From contig WELB01000075.1 of the NCBI GenBank assembly GCA_009602725.1, positions 243,928 through 283,311 of the forward strand: a DNA stretch of 39,384 nucleotides, read 5' to 3'. Made by a program: the position numbers and the translations under genes. This document shows positions 19,611-34,240 of the stretch, piece after piece. The DNA is from Spirogloea muscicola (lineage: Eukaryota > Streptophyta > Zygnematophyceae > Spirogloeales > Spirogloeaceae). Position 1 is the stretch's first letter, and each line of letters begins with the position of its first letter. The notes under the pieces are model-generated. The model searched no databases and had not been told where the DNA came from. It was given only the letters and a program-made list of their open reading frames with translations.

Positions 19611-22600
19611 ATGTCGGCCGCGATGACCACCGCCTGCCTGCAGGCCGGCACGGCGGGCACCGCCAGCCGCCTTGTGGTCGTCGCCGATGCAGCCCTCGGC
19701 AGCTGCCCAATTGCGCGACTATCCCTTGGATCACCAGCTCCGACGCATTTACGGAGAGCAGCAACTTGGCGGTCCAGGCGGCCGGCAACATGGGGAGTTC
19801 GCCGACAGGGCCTCGTGGGCCTGCCGCAGGCGCGGTACGTTGGGCCCGACCCGTTACCGCAGGACCAGGGAGAGGTGCGGAGGCTACGCGACGGCCTTGA
19901 GTCGCTGCGCGGGGAGCTGGACGACGCCCGGGCCAAAGGTGAGAGCTGAGGCATGTCTTGGCGCTGATACGTGAGGACCCATTGGCGCTGTCATTGCAGC
20001 TTGAGGTCACTGATGGTCGCACGGCTGGGCTGCCTTCCAGCCGGTTTGGCGCGCAACCGCCATGGCCAGGTCGCGGCGCGTGTGGAGGAGCTCCAGCAGC
20101 TGGCCATGGGCGCGCTACGGCGGCGCGACGACGAGGCGGCCAGGCGGGCGCTCGAGGACAAGCGCAGCGCCGTGGAGGACCTGGCCAAGGCTGGCCAGCG
20201 CGCCGACGTTCTCGAGGCCCTGTGCGACAAGCTGGCCCAGGTGGGGAAGGAGGGAGGAGCTGCCGTGATTGCTGTGACCCAACAAATTTGCGACTGGCGG
20301 TCTGAACCTCCATGGCTGCCGTCGTTACTTGGTGCAGGCCATTGCTGACAAGGAGGCGCAGATTGCAAAGCTGTCGCCCGGAGGCTACTCCAGGCCGCCA
20401 TTGTCGTCGGGCGGGGCAGACAGGCCACTGGTCCCCCCCCCAGCGCCAGCACCCGGTGTCTCGCAGTCGCCGCTGAGTGAGGAGGAGCTGCGGCGAAGGT
20501 TCCTGGACATGGAGCGGCAGGACCTGGAGCGCATGCTCAACCGCAGCCCCGCCTCGCCTTCTCGGCGGGACAACGACTCTGGCTTTGGTGGCAGCGGCGG
20601 TGGTGGTATTGGCGCCAGTGGCGATGACGGCGGCGCTGTAATTGACGACGCGCGGATGGAGTATGGGGAGGGGCCGCGCAGACAGGGCCCCCGTTCGGCG
20701 GGACCCTACCAAGAGCGCCGAGCGTCCGCGCCACCGGAGGCGCCTGCGGCGGCAAAGGCGCCGGTGGGCGTAGCGGGGATCGACGCGGAGATCGAGCGAC
20801 TGGAAGGGCGGGAGGCGGCGCTCGCCGCACGGGGGATGGCTGGCGCGGCGGACCTTGCGGCTGCCCGCTCGCTCCTGGCACGCCTTCGCGAGCTGCGCAC
20901 CAGGTCCGACCGCTGTCGCCTGCGCTTTGATCTGCCTGCTCTTCTGTAGCTTTCGAAGCTGAATGAGGCCTTGAGCTCTGGTTCTCCTTGCTGCCACAGA
21001 GCACTGGACGAAGATGCTCGCAGCGGCGGCGCAAGTGGGCGCTTAGCCACGGAGGCGCCATCGTCGGACGCGAAGCAGGCAGTGGCCTTCCTGCGAGAAG
21101 GGTGCGTGGCAGCTCGCTTGACGTGCGTGGCAGCGATGGCTACCCCAGTGCCGTCGGCGGCTCGCACAGGATGCTGATGCTCGTGGCATCGGCTTACTTG
21201 CAGGGATGCCGACCGCGCCGCCGTGTGCCTCTACCGGCTGCTCAAGCGCGGCAGCAGCGCCGTTGCGATCTGGGACGATGCCGCCGCGGGCTCCGGAGGC
21301 CGCCTCTCGGTCGCAGAGGCCTCGGATGTCTACGCCGCCTTCATTGTGAGCGTCCCTCTTACACCGAGGCACTGCTGCACCTTCGGCTGCCCTCCATTGT
21401 TCTGGCACCTGCCGCAAGCTTCCGGCACAAGTGGCACCGGCTAAGGGCTACGTGGCGCAGTCCGCTCTGACTGCGGCGCATGCGACGCTCGTTTCAGCGG
21501 CTGTATGTCATCCCTGAGGTGCTGGCGCAGTCGCTGGCAGCCAGCGCCTGGTCTCAGTACTCCTTCAGCAGCAACTCCAGCGGCGACAACGGGCGCCAGC
21601 TGCTCGACCGCCTGCAGGTGGGGCCATGGCCGGCTCCTGCAGACGTCGCATTTTAGGTGTATCTATGACCATAGTGCCCGTGCCGGCTGGCCCCTGTTTC
21701 CTGACGCGGCGGCAATGACGCCATCGCGGTGCTCTGTGACGACGGAACAGCGCTTCTTGGGCATGTCGGAGAGCATGGCGGCAGCCGTTCACGGGCGCGT
21801 GTACCGCTCTGTGGCGATGGAGCGTGCTCTGGCTGCCGACCCAGGTAGTGCCAGTTAATTAAACAGACGAGCACTGTGCCTGTTCAGTGATAGTTGAGCA
21901 CTGAATGATATGAAGCATCTGACCTGCCATTAAAACAACAACAAAATGCTGCTTGTTTGGACATGGACTTTTCACTTCACTTCAAATGTCGTTGGTTAGT
22001 CAATGAACATTCTAACAGTCGTTCATCTGCCACAGTTCCTGATGGAGGACAAGGAAGAGCATGATTGAAGGCTTAGCTTATTACTGCATTGAAATGCATG
22101 GGGCAATTTTGCAGGGGAGACGGCGCGAACGCTGCAGGCGCTGGCTGCTGTCCTTGGTCTGTCGCAATCGCAGCGCCCCGAGATTCCGGTATGATTGTTT
22201 GGCAGAGCTGCTTGGCTTGTGGAGCTTGTCAGTCATTCAGTCGATTAGTTGGCCGGTCTGGTTAAGACCGGCTAAATGACAACAACAACTGCACAACAGC
22301 AGCTGCTAGCTGTGCATCTGGTGTACGGGGCTGTTGATGTGAAGGTGGAGGACGGCGGCATGGCAGGGGCAAGCGGAGGAAGCTGGCAAGTACAAGAGGC
22401 TGGTGGCGGCGGCGCTGCACGAGGTCACGAGCTCACTTGGCGCCGGCAGTAGCCGCAGCGGCAGCAGCGAGGCGCCGTGGGCGATCCAGGACCGGCAGCT
22501 GCAGGTGAGCGAGCAGCACGGCAGCTCAGGGGCTGCTGGCCATGGCGACTGCTAATTTGGTTCTCCAGCATCACCACCTTTCAGAACACCCACTGACGCC

Positions 22601-25595
22601 GTGTCCAAGGCCGGCATGGTGGCGGTTGCGCAGGAGCTGGAGCAGGGCCTCGCCCAGCTCGGGCTCGATGCCGCCGCGGCGCAGACGGCGACCGTTGCCG
22701 CAGGGCGGGAGCTTTGCGACGAGCTCCTGCACTCTGCGCTCGAGGCGTACCGCCGTGGCACCGGCAGCTTCAAGGTGCGAATACACCACGACCCCTTGTG
22801 GCGCTTACACCAAGTTTCTTCAGCTGCCAACATGATTTGGACTTAGGTACGTCTGTTGCTTACACGTTGCCAAGTGTGGCCAGGGTGGAGCTGCGGCGAT
22901 CGAGTTGCAGAACGTTGTGCGGCTCGTGGAGCACGCGGTGTTGCCGGCGTACCAGCTGGCCTCACGGCAGCGGCCGCTGCAGTCCGAGCGCGACAAGTAC
23001 AGCAGCAGCTTCATGCCGTCCTCCCGGGGCTTCTATCCGGACATTGCCTCTGGCAGCCGCCCCCCGGCGGCAGCCCAGGCGCCGTTGTCGCCGGAGGAGG
23101 CGCAGCAGCTCGCCGGCCTCCTGCGCACGCAGTTGGTCTCGGGCAAGGACGCCGAGGACCTCTACCGGGCCTTCTGCGAGCGCGAGCTCGGCCTGCGCGC
23201 CATGAACGCTGCCTCGGCAGTTGCCCAGGGCCAGTCGGCGCGCTGGTAAGCTCTTTCACTGGCGCCCAGTCTGCCATGTCAGGCCAAGCTTTGCACTAGT
23301 TAAGGTACAGGATTTAGGACATGCAGCGCCTGAATGACGACCTGACTGCGACGTTATTATGATAATCAAGATCATTTGTCGTGTTATTGATCGTTATCGG
23401 TACGGCTTGCTTGCTGGGTGGCAACGCCTGGGGCAGGAACACAGCGGAGGAAATGGTGCCGCTGCGAGGGGCGGCTGTGTTGGAGGGCGTGCTTGGCCTG
23501 CCATCGTCCGTAGCACTGTCCACCGCGACGCGTGTTGCGGTCGCCGGGTATGCGTCTGCGCTGCGTGCTGCCTTGGAGGACTCGCGCATCACCAACGAGG
23601 AGCGGTCTGCTCTAGGTGAGCCCTTTTACCTTCAGCATTACATCCCACGTCATACAAATTATCATAGCACACTTTGGTAATAATCCTCGTGTGCCCACTC
23701 TTGACTGTATTACTGCAAATGTATCTTACAACCAAGAGCCCGGCAACAAGTGATATTCACCATTCCTGACATTGGTGCTGATGCGAGGCACCTGACTGTT
23801 CTCGGTCTGTTGTGCATTCGGTTGTTGTGCATGCACAGCGGCACAGCGCCGGGCACTGGGTTTGTCAGAGGAGGAGGGCGCGCGCGTGGAGGATGCAGTC
23901 GCTGCGCAGAAGATCGGGACCGTGTCTCGCAAGCTCCTCGACAAGCGGTATACCCTCATTCTTCTTGCACTTCCGCTTACTTCAGAAGCAATGTGCATGT
24001 GCGGCCCCGGCTAACGAGAGCTAATCAGGGATGCGATTTTGCAGAAACCGAGGTGGGGACATCTCTGCGGCTGACATTCGTGACCTTGTGGCTCTATGCA
24101 CCAACCTCCGGGCCTCGCAGGTGTCCTTCTAAGCAGTAGCCCACTTTCCTTTCCTCCCTCCTCGGCTGCTAGGCTCCTCCTTTGAGTACCTCATTGTCCT
24201 TGCCGCCTCTGCTCTGTCCTTTCTCCTACATTGAATACTCAAGCTCCAACATTCTCAAAGGTCTGGATCTGAATGCTGACATTTAACCTTGACCTTAACT
24301 TATGAAATGAACTTCAAACGCTAGGCATCCAGTCTCCTGGGGACTTTGCACTGGGTGCAAGGCATGCAAAATTTACAACTGAATCTGAAGTCCAGATCTC
24401 ATCTACATAGAAGCTACTTATTAAACTCTGATGTTGTCACCTGCAGCATGAGCTTTGCATAAGTTGGCGCTTACTTCTGTTGAGTCTCATGAACAAGAGC
24501 CGCTGCAAGCGATACACTTGGGCAAGGGCCGTAGTCGTTGTAATGCAAGCGTCACTACTCACGGCGGCCAGTGGTGCAGGTGACAAGCCTGGATGCCAGG
24601 GAGAAGCTGCTGCTCTTCCGGCGCGCAGTGCAAGCCGCCCTGGAGCCTGCTCCCGACAAGTCTTCAGGCAAGGCTACAAACAGATGCCTGTAGGACGGGC
24701 ATCTTGATTCTGGATTTGTTTGTGTAGAAGCAAAATCTATCTTGCTGCGAAGTCCATGAGATGCTGCAGATTCTTGTCTCCCACATGTTCTGTGATCTCA
24801 GCATGTCAACGTAATGACCTGGAAGTTGATGAGAAGGGTGGTGGTGAAGCCACCATAAGTAGCAAATTGTTCCTGAGAGTGGTCCTGCCCCATTGTACCC
24901 CGCAGCACCGCCATCGTACACGGCGCTGGACGGCCTGCAGATGCTGGGCGTGCTGCGGCGGGCCCTAGCGCTGCCGCAGGCCGACGCCGACTCCATGCTC
25001 ACGTCCGTGACCGAGGCGGTCGCCGCCAGCCTGCTGACGCAGGCCCGGGCATCGCTGCAGCGGGGCCAGCTGGAGCTTGCTGCCGACGACATGGGCCGCC
25101 TGGCGGTGGCTCTGGCCCTTCACCCGAGCCCCACGGCCCGTGGTCTAGGTAACAATCTGCTGAGACCTTGTGTTATCCTCAGTCGATGTTTGCGATTGCA
25201 ATATCAGCAGATGTCAATCGTCAATGCCAATGAAAGTGCTTGCAGATGTGAAGTGCCACTAGTGCAGTGATCCTGTGTTGGGCCTATGCGGAGCTGTGTG
25301 CTATTGTGTTTGTGGCATTGGTTTTGACGGGCATAGACCATGCTGATGCACTTGTGTCACCATGGAGGCTTACAGAGTTGTCCTCCTTTGGCTCGCAATA
25401 ATGTTTGTAATAGTCACCACCTTCTTTGCCCTGGCAGGCAGCAGCGGCCGGATGAGGGAAGCACGCGATCTGTACCTCCTATACAGCAATCGTCGCGCAC
25501 GCTGGGAGCAAGATATGCGGCAACTGGTGGACGTTCGCCAGCGCGATGTGGAGGAGGAGATGCTCCGCCGCCTTCAGTACTTCTTGGGAATCTGA
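19611..25595 (+). CDS. Plastid-type protein: PspA/VIPP1-like coiled coil plus Tic110-like helical repeats
   Basis: Seventeen exons join in phase into 1047 residues: 19611-19938, 20041-20240, 20338-20903, 21000-21101, 21204-21345, 21498-21617, 21751-21844, 22115-22188, 22367-22504, 22610-22774, 22884-23245, 23437-23615, 23839-23947, 24045-24120, 24580-24667, 24906-25148 and 25438-25595 (TGA). Residues 1-75 are rich in Ala/Arg/Ser with few acids, like a transit peptide. Residues about 85-195 form a coiled coil with the PspA/IM30 pattern (MGALRRRDDEAARRALEDKR ... LCDKLAQAIADKEAQIAKL). A Pro/Gly linker follows, then helical repeats (FLGMSESMAAAVHGRVYRSV; VLGLPSSVALSTATRVAVAG; LGLSEEEGARVEDAVAAQKI) like the tandem helices of Tic110, the inner-envelope import protein. 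There are no obvious transmembrane helices. Intron 24668-24905 is GC-AG. The exact family is not recognised; the fusion is inference. Confidence 0.7.
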
Positions 25596-26442
25596 GCAGC
25601 AGTCAGGAGGGGCGATCCAAGCCCTCGGAGTTCTACGCTGCATTGCTTACTCGTTGACCAGCCACTGCAGCATGATATCCATGAGCTCTTAGATTGCCGC
25701 TGTTGTGCGTAACTCGAGAGCTACGGTCAAGCAAAGGTCTGAGCAGCTAAGGCTTGCCAATGTACCAGTCAGTATTTTATGATGAAGTTGCCTGCTCTTG
25801 CGGTTGGGATCTCTGGAGTAACGCCCAAATGATAGGTGCTGCTTGAGTTGCGCTTGGTAAAGATGGCCCATGTGATACCCATGCTTTGCATTGGTTCATA
25901 AGAGGTGTTTCATGAACTTCTTACAGCCTTGGAAGAGCTCACATCTTTTTACAGTCTTTTGAGCCCTTCTTTGCTGCAAGCTGAACCTGTGTCTCAGCCT
26001 TCTTCAATCCCTTACGTTGCTGTTGGCATGGCACCGCCTGTCTACCGCCGTGTGCCTACCAGGTCATGGTGGGTGGCCCTATGTATGCCAGCAGCTCATT
26101 GGAAAACCTAGGTGAGAGGCTTGTGTGCTGTTGTTGAGTACAATATGGAATACATGAGATTTCTGCTGGGGTTTCCGAAGACTTTTGCTGGCATGACTGC
26201 ACATATCATAGATACAAGCTCCATGAGCACGCAGAGCCACAAAAGGCTTTGATGGCAAATACTTCTCAAGCAACCTTTTGCAAGAGCCAGGCTGCTGCAG
26301 CTCGAGCTCAGTCACAGCAGTGCACAGCGATGGCTTTTGGCATCCCTGTGGCTATTGCACGCAGTGACATCTCAGGACTGACATGGCTGCGAAGCAACCT
26401 TAGCTCTGGGCACTCGCTAGCGACGTGTCCGTCTTGTTCACT
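25596..26442. other. Intergenic region, no gene seen
   Basis: AT-richer than the exons around it, with no family motif and no coherent splice chain on either strand. It should include the 3' UTR of the upstream gene. Short open frames such as 25905-26111 and 26249-26539 lack any recognisable signature. Confidence 0.5.
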
Positions 26443-26556
26443 GGGCTGGCCTCTTTATTTCCCTTGTATCTCACAGCCGTTGCCCTCTACTGGAAGCCTC
26501 TTCTTCTCATTGTTGAGAGAAGAAAGACTCTTCCAGTAGAGGCGATTGGCCAGCCC
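26443..26556. mobile_element. Fold-back (MITE-like) element
   Basis: The outer arms are GGGCTGGCC (26443-26451) and GGCCAGCCC (26548-26556). Inside, GCCCTCTACTGGAAG and CTTCCAGTAGAGGC are long inverted arms, closed by CTTCTTCTC and GAGAGAAGAA around ATTGTT. It is 114 bp, non-coding and able to form one long hairpin. Arm words are shared with 351-400, 607-727 and the retroelement tails. Confidence 0.75.
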
Positions 26557-27212
26557 CACAAGTATGGACAAACTTCGAAGTGGCCAGGTAACCTCTAGCG
26601 CACACAGCGACTCGACTGGCCACTGGGTGCTCAATATTCCCTGGTAAGACAGTCGCAGATCAAAGCAGAAAGCGCGGCCAAATTGACTGGTGGCTGTGAG
26701 AGGCCAGCCCACGTATAATAATAATATAATAAAGCCCAAGTGGACAAAGTCTGAAGAAGCTAGATCAACGAAGCCAGTTTCTGGGTCCCCTGGCCATAGC
26801 CAGAGTCTGCAGCCAAATCAACACAATGGACTCGGTCAGCCAGGTCACCCCCAATGCGCCTCTGAGTCTACGCGGACTGAGCGTGGTGCGTCCAAGCTTT
26901 TAGACCATCACGACTAGGTGAGGATGTCCAGCTTCGGCAATCCAAGAATGACGACGGCGGCGGATGGCCTCAAGCTCTGGCGCTGTGGAAGCTAGACGCT
27001 GCCGAGCGAGCAGGCGAGGCGACAGCAGGCCTCGAGCTCGCGGGCTCCTCTGAGCCCGCGAGCCCGAACCGCCGTCGCAGAGCTGCAGCCGCAGCGCAGC
27101 TTTGGACGTGAGAAGGCGCTCCGCAGCCGGCAGGCAGCGCCATCTGCCTCCGTGGTGGCTACAAATTGGGCAGCCAGCACTGCGTCATTGCGGCGCTGGG
27201 GCCTTGGCCGCC
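26557..27212. other. Repeat debris and GatB upstream region
   Basis: At about 26690-26760 the minus strand carries a tail-family word (GACTTTGTCCA, then GGGCTGGCCTCTCACAGCC) interrupted by an (ATA)-rich insert at 26716-26733. A perfect inverted repeat lies at 27038-27065 (CGCGGGCTC-CTCT-GAGCCCGCG type). The rest, up to 27212, is the likely GatB promoter and 5' UTR. Confidence 0.5.
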
Positions 27213-30200
27213 ATGGCAACGGCCGGCGCGGCGCTCCTGAGCCCCGGGGCCGCGCTGGGGCGGCTCACCGCGGCCGCTGGAAGTAAGCTGTGCCTTCCTG
27301 TTGCTCTCACTGGTCGCTGTGGAGCTTGTGCAGCTCATAGGCCAGTCTAGCCAGCTGCCACCGTCATGGCTGCTGGTGTCTGGACAAGATTCTGAGTTTA
27401 TGGTATGGCTTCTAGGACCAGGCCTCACGATGTTCACAGCATGGTGCGTTGCCTCTGACGGCTCGGCAGTCCTGGCGGGCCTGCGCAGCTGCGGCGCACT
27501 TCCTGCGGCTGCCGCAGAGCGCGTGCGATTATCTCTTCAGCGGGCACCCCTGGACGAGGGCCGCCTACGGCGCCGCCTGCTCGAGGCCCAGGTCAGCTCC
27601 TGGTACTTAGCAGTGTACTGGCAATTCGCAGTTAGTGCCAATTTGCACAGTGGGGTTCAAAGTTCCAGGAGGCGCATTGGCACCCAGCGGCACCGAGCCC
27701 AGATGTTCAGTAGATTGACACCTGTTATGTGCTTATTGCCAGCCCGGGTTGTTGCTTGCTCACTAATGACGTAATCGGCACTGTGCTTCAGACTGGCTGG
27801 CAGGCGCCATGGCCACAGGCTTTCATTGGGGTTACCAATGACAAGACAGCCTGCCTCAGTGGGTGCACGGGCGGCGGTCTCCACAGAGATCGCTGCACCT
27901 GCCCTCAAGCAGGTGCTGGCCTTGGCAAAGACGGTGCTGAGGCTGATGGAGGCTCACTGCTTGGTTATTCATTAGTAATGACAGTACCACATAAGTCATA
28001 GTGCCTAGAGATAGCAAGGACTAATAACGTATGTAGTTGACCAGCTTATATACACAGCAGTTGCCATCAGTTCAATGTCCGCATTGCGCCATTGCAGTAA
28101 ATCTCAACTTTATCGTCTAGCTACTCAACCCCTGAACAGAATAACTAGTACAATAACTCGCAAGTGGGTCCGTCATCGGCAGCGTGACATGACAACCGCT
28201 CAGTGGCTTGCTGTCGCACACATTGCAGGCAGATGAGCGCGGAGGCGCCGAGTTTGAGGTGGTGATCGGAATTGAGACGCACGTGCAGCTGGGCACCTCG
28301 ACCAAGGCATTTTGCAGCTGCGCCTCCCAATATGGCGCGGAGCCAAACACGAACGTGTGCCCTGTCTGCATGGGCCTCCCTGGCACCCTCCCCGTCCTCA
28401 ACGAGTGCGTCGTGGAGGCTGCCGTCAAAGTAGGTAGTCCTGACAACCCACTGCCAACATTCTCTTATCTTCATGTCCAGCATTGATAAGGGCTGGCGAT
28501 AAATCTCTTCTTATTTTTGGCATCCTAATTTGCAGGTCGGGCTAGCCCTGAACTGCAAGATTGCACTACGGTCCAAGTTTGACAGAAAGCAGTACTTCTA
28601 CCCAGACCTTCCAAAAGGATACCAGATCTCGCAGTTTGACATTCCCGTGGCATTTGGAGGCTACGTGGACGTCGACTTGCCGGTCGAGGCGGGCGGTGGT
28701 CACCGGCGCTTTGGCATCACCCGCGCACACATTGAGGAGGACGCCGGCAAGCTTGTGCACGCTGGCGGCGAGGGAGCACTGTCAGGGTCAACTCACTCTC
28801 AGGTAGCCCCACTGCTCTTGATATACTTGTGAGCTCAGGTAAGCACTTTCGACATAGCAAAAGCAGCCGCAGATTTTTACAAGAGTTGCACTCCCTTTGC
28901 TGATGTTAGACAATGACATGTTGCAAGGTGATGTGATCTTACTATATCTGCCTTGGGTATAAGATAACAGGCGTGTTAGGAAGGTTATTCAGTTCCTATC
29001 AGTGCTTGGCTTCTGACTGACTGATAGAGGTGGGGTTTGCCTCAGGTGGACCTGAACAGGGCTGGGGTGCCCCTTTTGGAGATCGTATCTGAGCCAGACA
29101 TGCGGTCGGGGCTGGACGCCGCCGAGTACGGTGCTGAGATCCAGCGGCTGGTGCGCTACCTCGGTGCCGGCAACGGCAACATGGCTGAGGGCTCGATGCG
29201 CTGCGACGTGAATGTTTCTGTGCGCCCTCTGGGCGTAGAGAAACTTGGCACCAAAGTGCGTGTGATCAAGATAAACCGCCGGACCTTAAAACTTTACTGT
29301 CAAGCTAAGGCCGTGTACACTGTGCTAGGTGTTGTACCCTGGTTTTATTTCTCAGACTTAATACGTATGCCTTAAATCACATGTGCTAAGCACCTGCTCT
29401 GCCTGCATAGCGACCGTCTCTGACTTTGTTGAGCCAACCAAGGATGCTCATCACTGAGCTCTGATGCTGCATGTGGGTTCAGGTGGAGATCAAGAACATG
29501 AACTCGTTCTCAGCAATGCAGCGGGCCATCGACTATGAGGTCACACGGCAGACGCAACTACACTGGGACGGGCATGGCCACGAGATTGTGCAGGAAACGC
29601 GCCTCTGGGAAGAGGGCGCCCAGGTTTGATGCATCTATCAAATTGCTTTTGCTAGAGCAATCTTCTATGGTCAGTGTATAGTCCAGTACTGTCATTCCAC
29701 GGACAATGTCTGTGACACAGTCCAAGCAAGTCGCAAGTCGTGTCCAAGTTGTGCCTGCTGTTCTGAAGCTGGGTTGCTTTTGCCCTGCGTCCAGCGCACA
29801 GTCACGATGCGTGTCAAGGAAGGCCTGGCCGATTACCGCTACTTTCCAGAGCCGGACCTGCCGGAGCTCGTCCTCTCAGCCGCCTTGTTGGATCGGCTGC
29901 AGCAGCAGCTTCCAGAGTTGCCGGAGGCCAAGCGGCGGCGTTTCCAGGGCATGGGCTTGAGCATGCAGGATGTGATTGTCCTCGCCGATGACAAGCAAGT
30001 GAGATCAAGTGCCTCATGGGCGATCAAGTCTACTCTGACACCAGCATTTGTGGCCTCAAGTTGCGCTTTGAAGCAATTTTTAGGCACAGTCAAGGTCCCT
30101 TCACGACTCATGCAATGCTCTGATGCTGCTGGCATGTGTCAGCGAAATCAGCAATGAAATATCTACATTAATTGAGGCGTTGGAGTGGCGTTAACACCTG

Positions 30201-31538
30201 CATGTGTCATGAACGGGACTCACTCTCCCTCATCGACTGCCACCCTGTGCAGTTTGCTGACTACTTTGACGAGGTGCTGTCTCATGGCGTCGATGCCAAG
30301 GCTGCCGCAAACTGGCTCATGGGCGACGTCACTGCGTATCTCAAGGCCGAGAAGCTCGGCGTGCGCGACGTCAAGCTGCCGCCGGTGATGCTGGCGGAGC
30401 TCATCGCTCTGATCAAGAGCGGCGTCATCAGTGGCAAGATTGGGAAGGAGGTGAGACAACATACAGGGACGCCTGGCGACAGCACCTCTTGCTCTCGCGC
30501 AGCTGCTGGACAGCTGTAGCAGAAGCGAAGCTGCCCATGTCTGTGACCCTCATGTGTTGGTGAGCTATTGGTGGCAGATCCTGCCGGAGCTGCTGAAGGA
30601 TGGTGGCAGCCCCAAGCAGGTCGTCGAGAGCAGGGGGCTAATGCAGGTCCGCTACTGCGCATGATATATAAACAGTCAATTATTATCTTGATCTTCAAAA
30701 CTTTAACTGCATGAAGCAGAAAACCCCACCTAACATGTCATCCTCCGAGGTCCTTTTGCTGAGTTGCACTGGATGGCTTGCGGGCAACCAGCAAACCTCA
30801 ACTGCATTTACAGCACTTGTTGCCATTTCTAGCACTGAACCCATATATGAAGAAAACCTGATGTACCTATCTGCTACCACTTAAGTACCTGGAGGATTCA
30901 CAGAGGAGGGGCGTCTGATGCCAGCTCTGGCTTCTGCTGCCCATACTTCTACTAACAGCACCTGCAGTTACTGATTGAAATTTGCACTCGTCGCCATTGG
31001 CTATTTTTGTCGGCTTGGCAGATGTCAGACGAGGGGGAGCTGGAGAAAATCGTCGACTGCGTCATTGCTGCCAACCCTGATGCACTGGCCAAGTACCGCT
31101 CTGGCAAGACCAAGCTGCAGGGCTTCTTTGCCGGCCAGGTGCACCCCAACACCGTCTTTGCCTGCGGCCTCTGCTTCTAGTGTGCATGGGATTCCAATGA
31201 ATGCATCTGAGTGCCAAATCTTGTATTATATAGCCGTACTCTTTCCGAGCTGGCAAATGTTGGAAAGCACCAGAGGCCAATGTTCTTGGCCCCTCGTGCG
31301 CTAATTGTTGTCAGGCATAGGTGCAACATGCAATTGATTTACTCCAGTACTAGGTTGATATGAGTACGCACAGATTGTGGCATGCTTGAATAAAGGACAG
31401 TACATGCTGACAACTTTGATGCTGCACTGAGATCATGTTTTCTCATTACAGGTCATGAAGGCTACAGGGGGCCGCGCCAACCCCACGGCCCTCAACAGAA
31501 TATTGCTCGAGAAGCTCAATGCCTGCGGCAGACATTGA
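27213..31538 (+). CDS. GATB: Aspartyl/glutamyl-tRNA amidotransferase subunit B (GatB), organellar
   Basis: GatB is the catalytic partner in GatCAB, which transamidates mischarged Glu-tRNA(Gln) in chloroplasts and mitochondria. Exons: 27213-27282, 27440-27591, 28229-28429, 28536-28802, 29046-29255, 29483-29623, 29795-29998, 30253-30450, 30578-30646, 31022-31138 and 31452-31538 (TGA), 571 residues in all. Family signatures are [135 protein letters not shown] and the C-terminal tail-domain helices ending [18 protein letters not shown]. The body from 28229 on is certain. The two 5' exons (transit-peptide-like [18 protein letters not shown] and a helical stretch) fit by phase only and could belong to another transcript. 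The gene ends convergently with MCM2. Confidence 0.93.
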
Positions 31539-31809
31539 ACTACGGCTACTTCTTGCACAAGATTTAATAAGCCTTCGCATGCAAGCATATCACACTCGTC
31601 AGCAATAAGCTGCAGTACGGCACACAAGCACACTGCCAGCAGACTGGGCCTCATGCGATGCTCCGCTTCGTCCAGACGAGCCACAGGACAGTGCACATGT
31701 GCCTTGCTAACTGTAGCTCAAAGAGGGACTGTGTTCCCTGGAGGATGCTGTTGTGACTGCTGTGTGGGTATTCTCTCAGCTTCTGATCTGCGTTCAGCTT
31801 TGCCTCTCG

Positions 31810-34202
<2,393 letters not shown>

Positions 34203-34240
34203 NCGCCGCCGCCGCCGATGGCGGCGGCGGCGGCGGTGAT
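34203..34240. other. N plus GCC/GGC tract: probable collapsed gap
   Basis: A single N followed by GCCGCCGCCGCC and GGCGGCGGCGG joins the cut-off MCM2 exon (minus) to the cut-off start of the PAN/cyclophilin-like gene (plus). Both coding sequences lack their 5' parts here, MCM2 by more than half its protein. The N therefore cannot stand for one base. Confidence 0.8.

Noticed and set aside
19351-20997. 548-codon open frame on the minus strand
   Set aside because: It is antisense to the phase-consistent exons of the plus-strand plastid-type gene, crosses the GA repeat as poly-Ser/Leu and has no family motif. Long antisense frames are expected in such GC-rich sequence.
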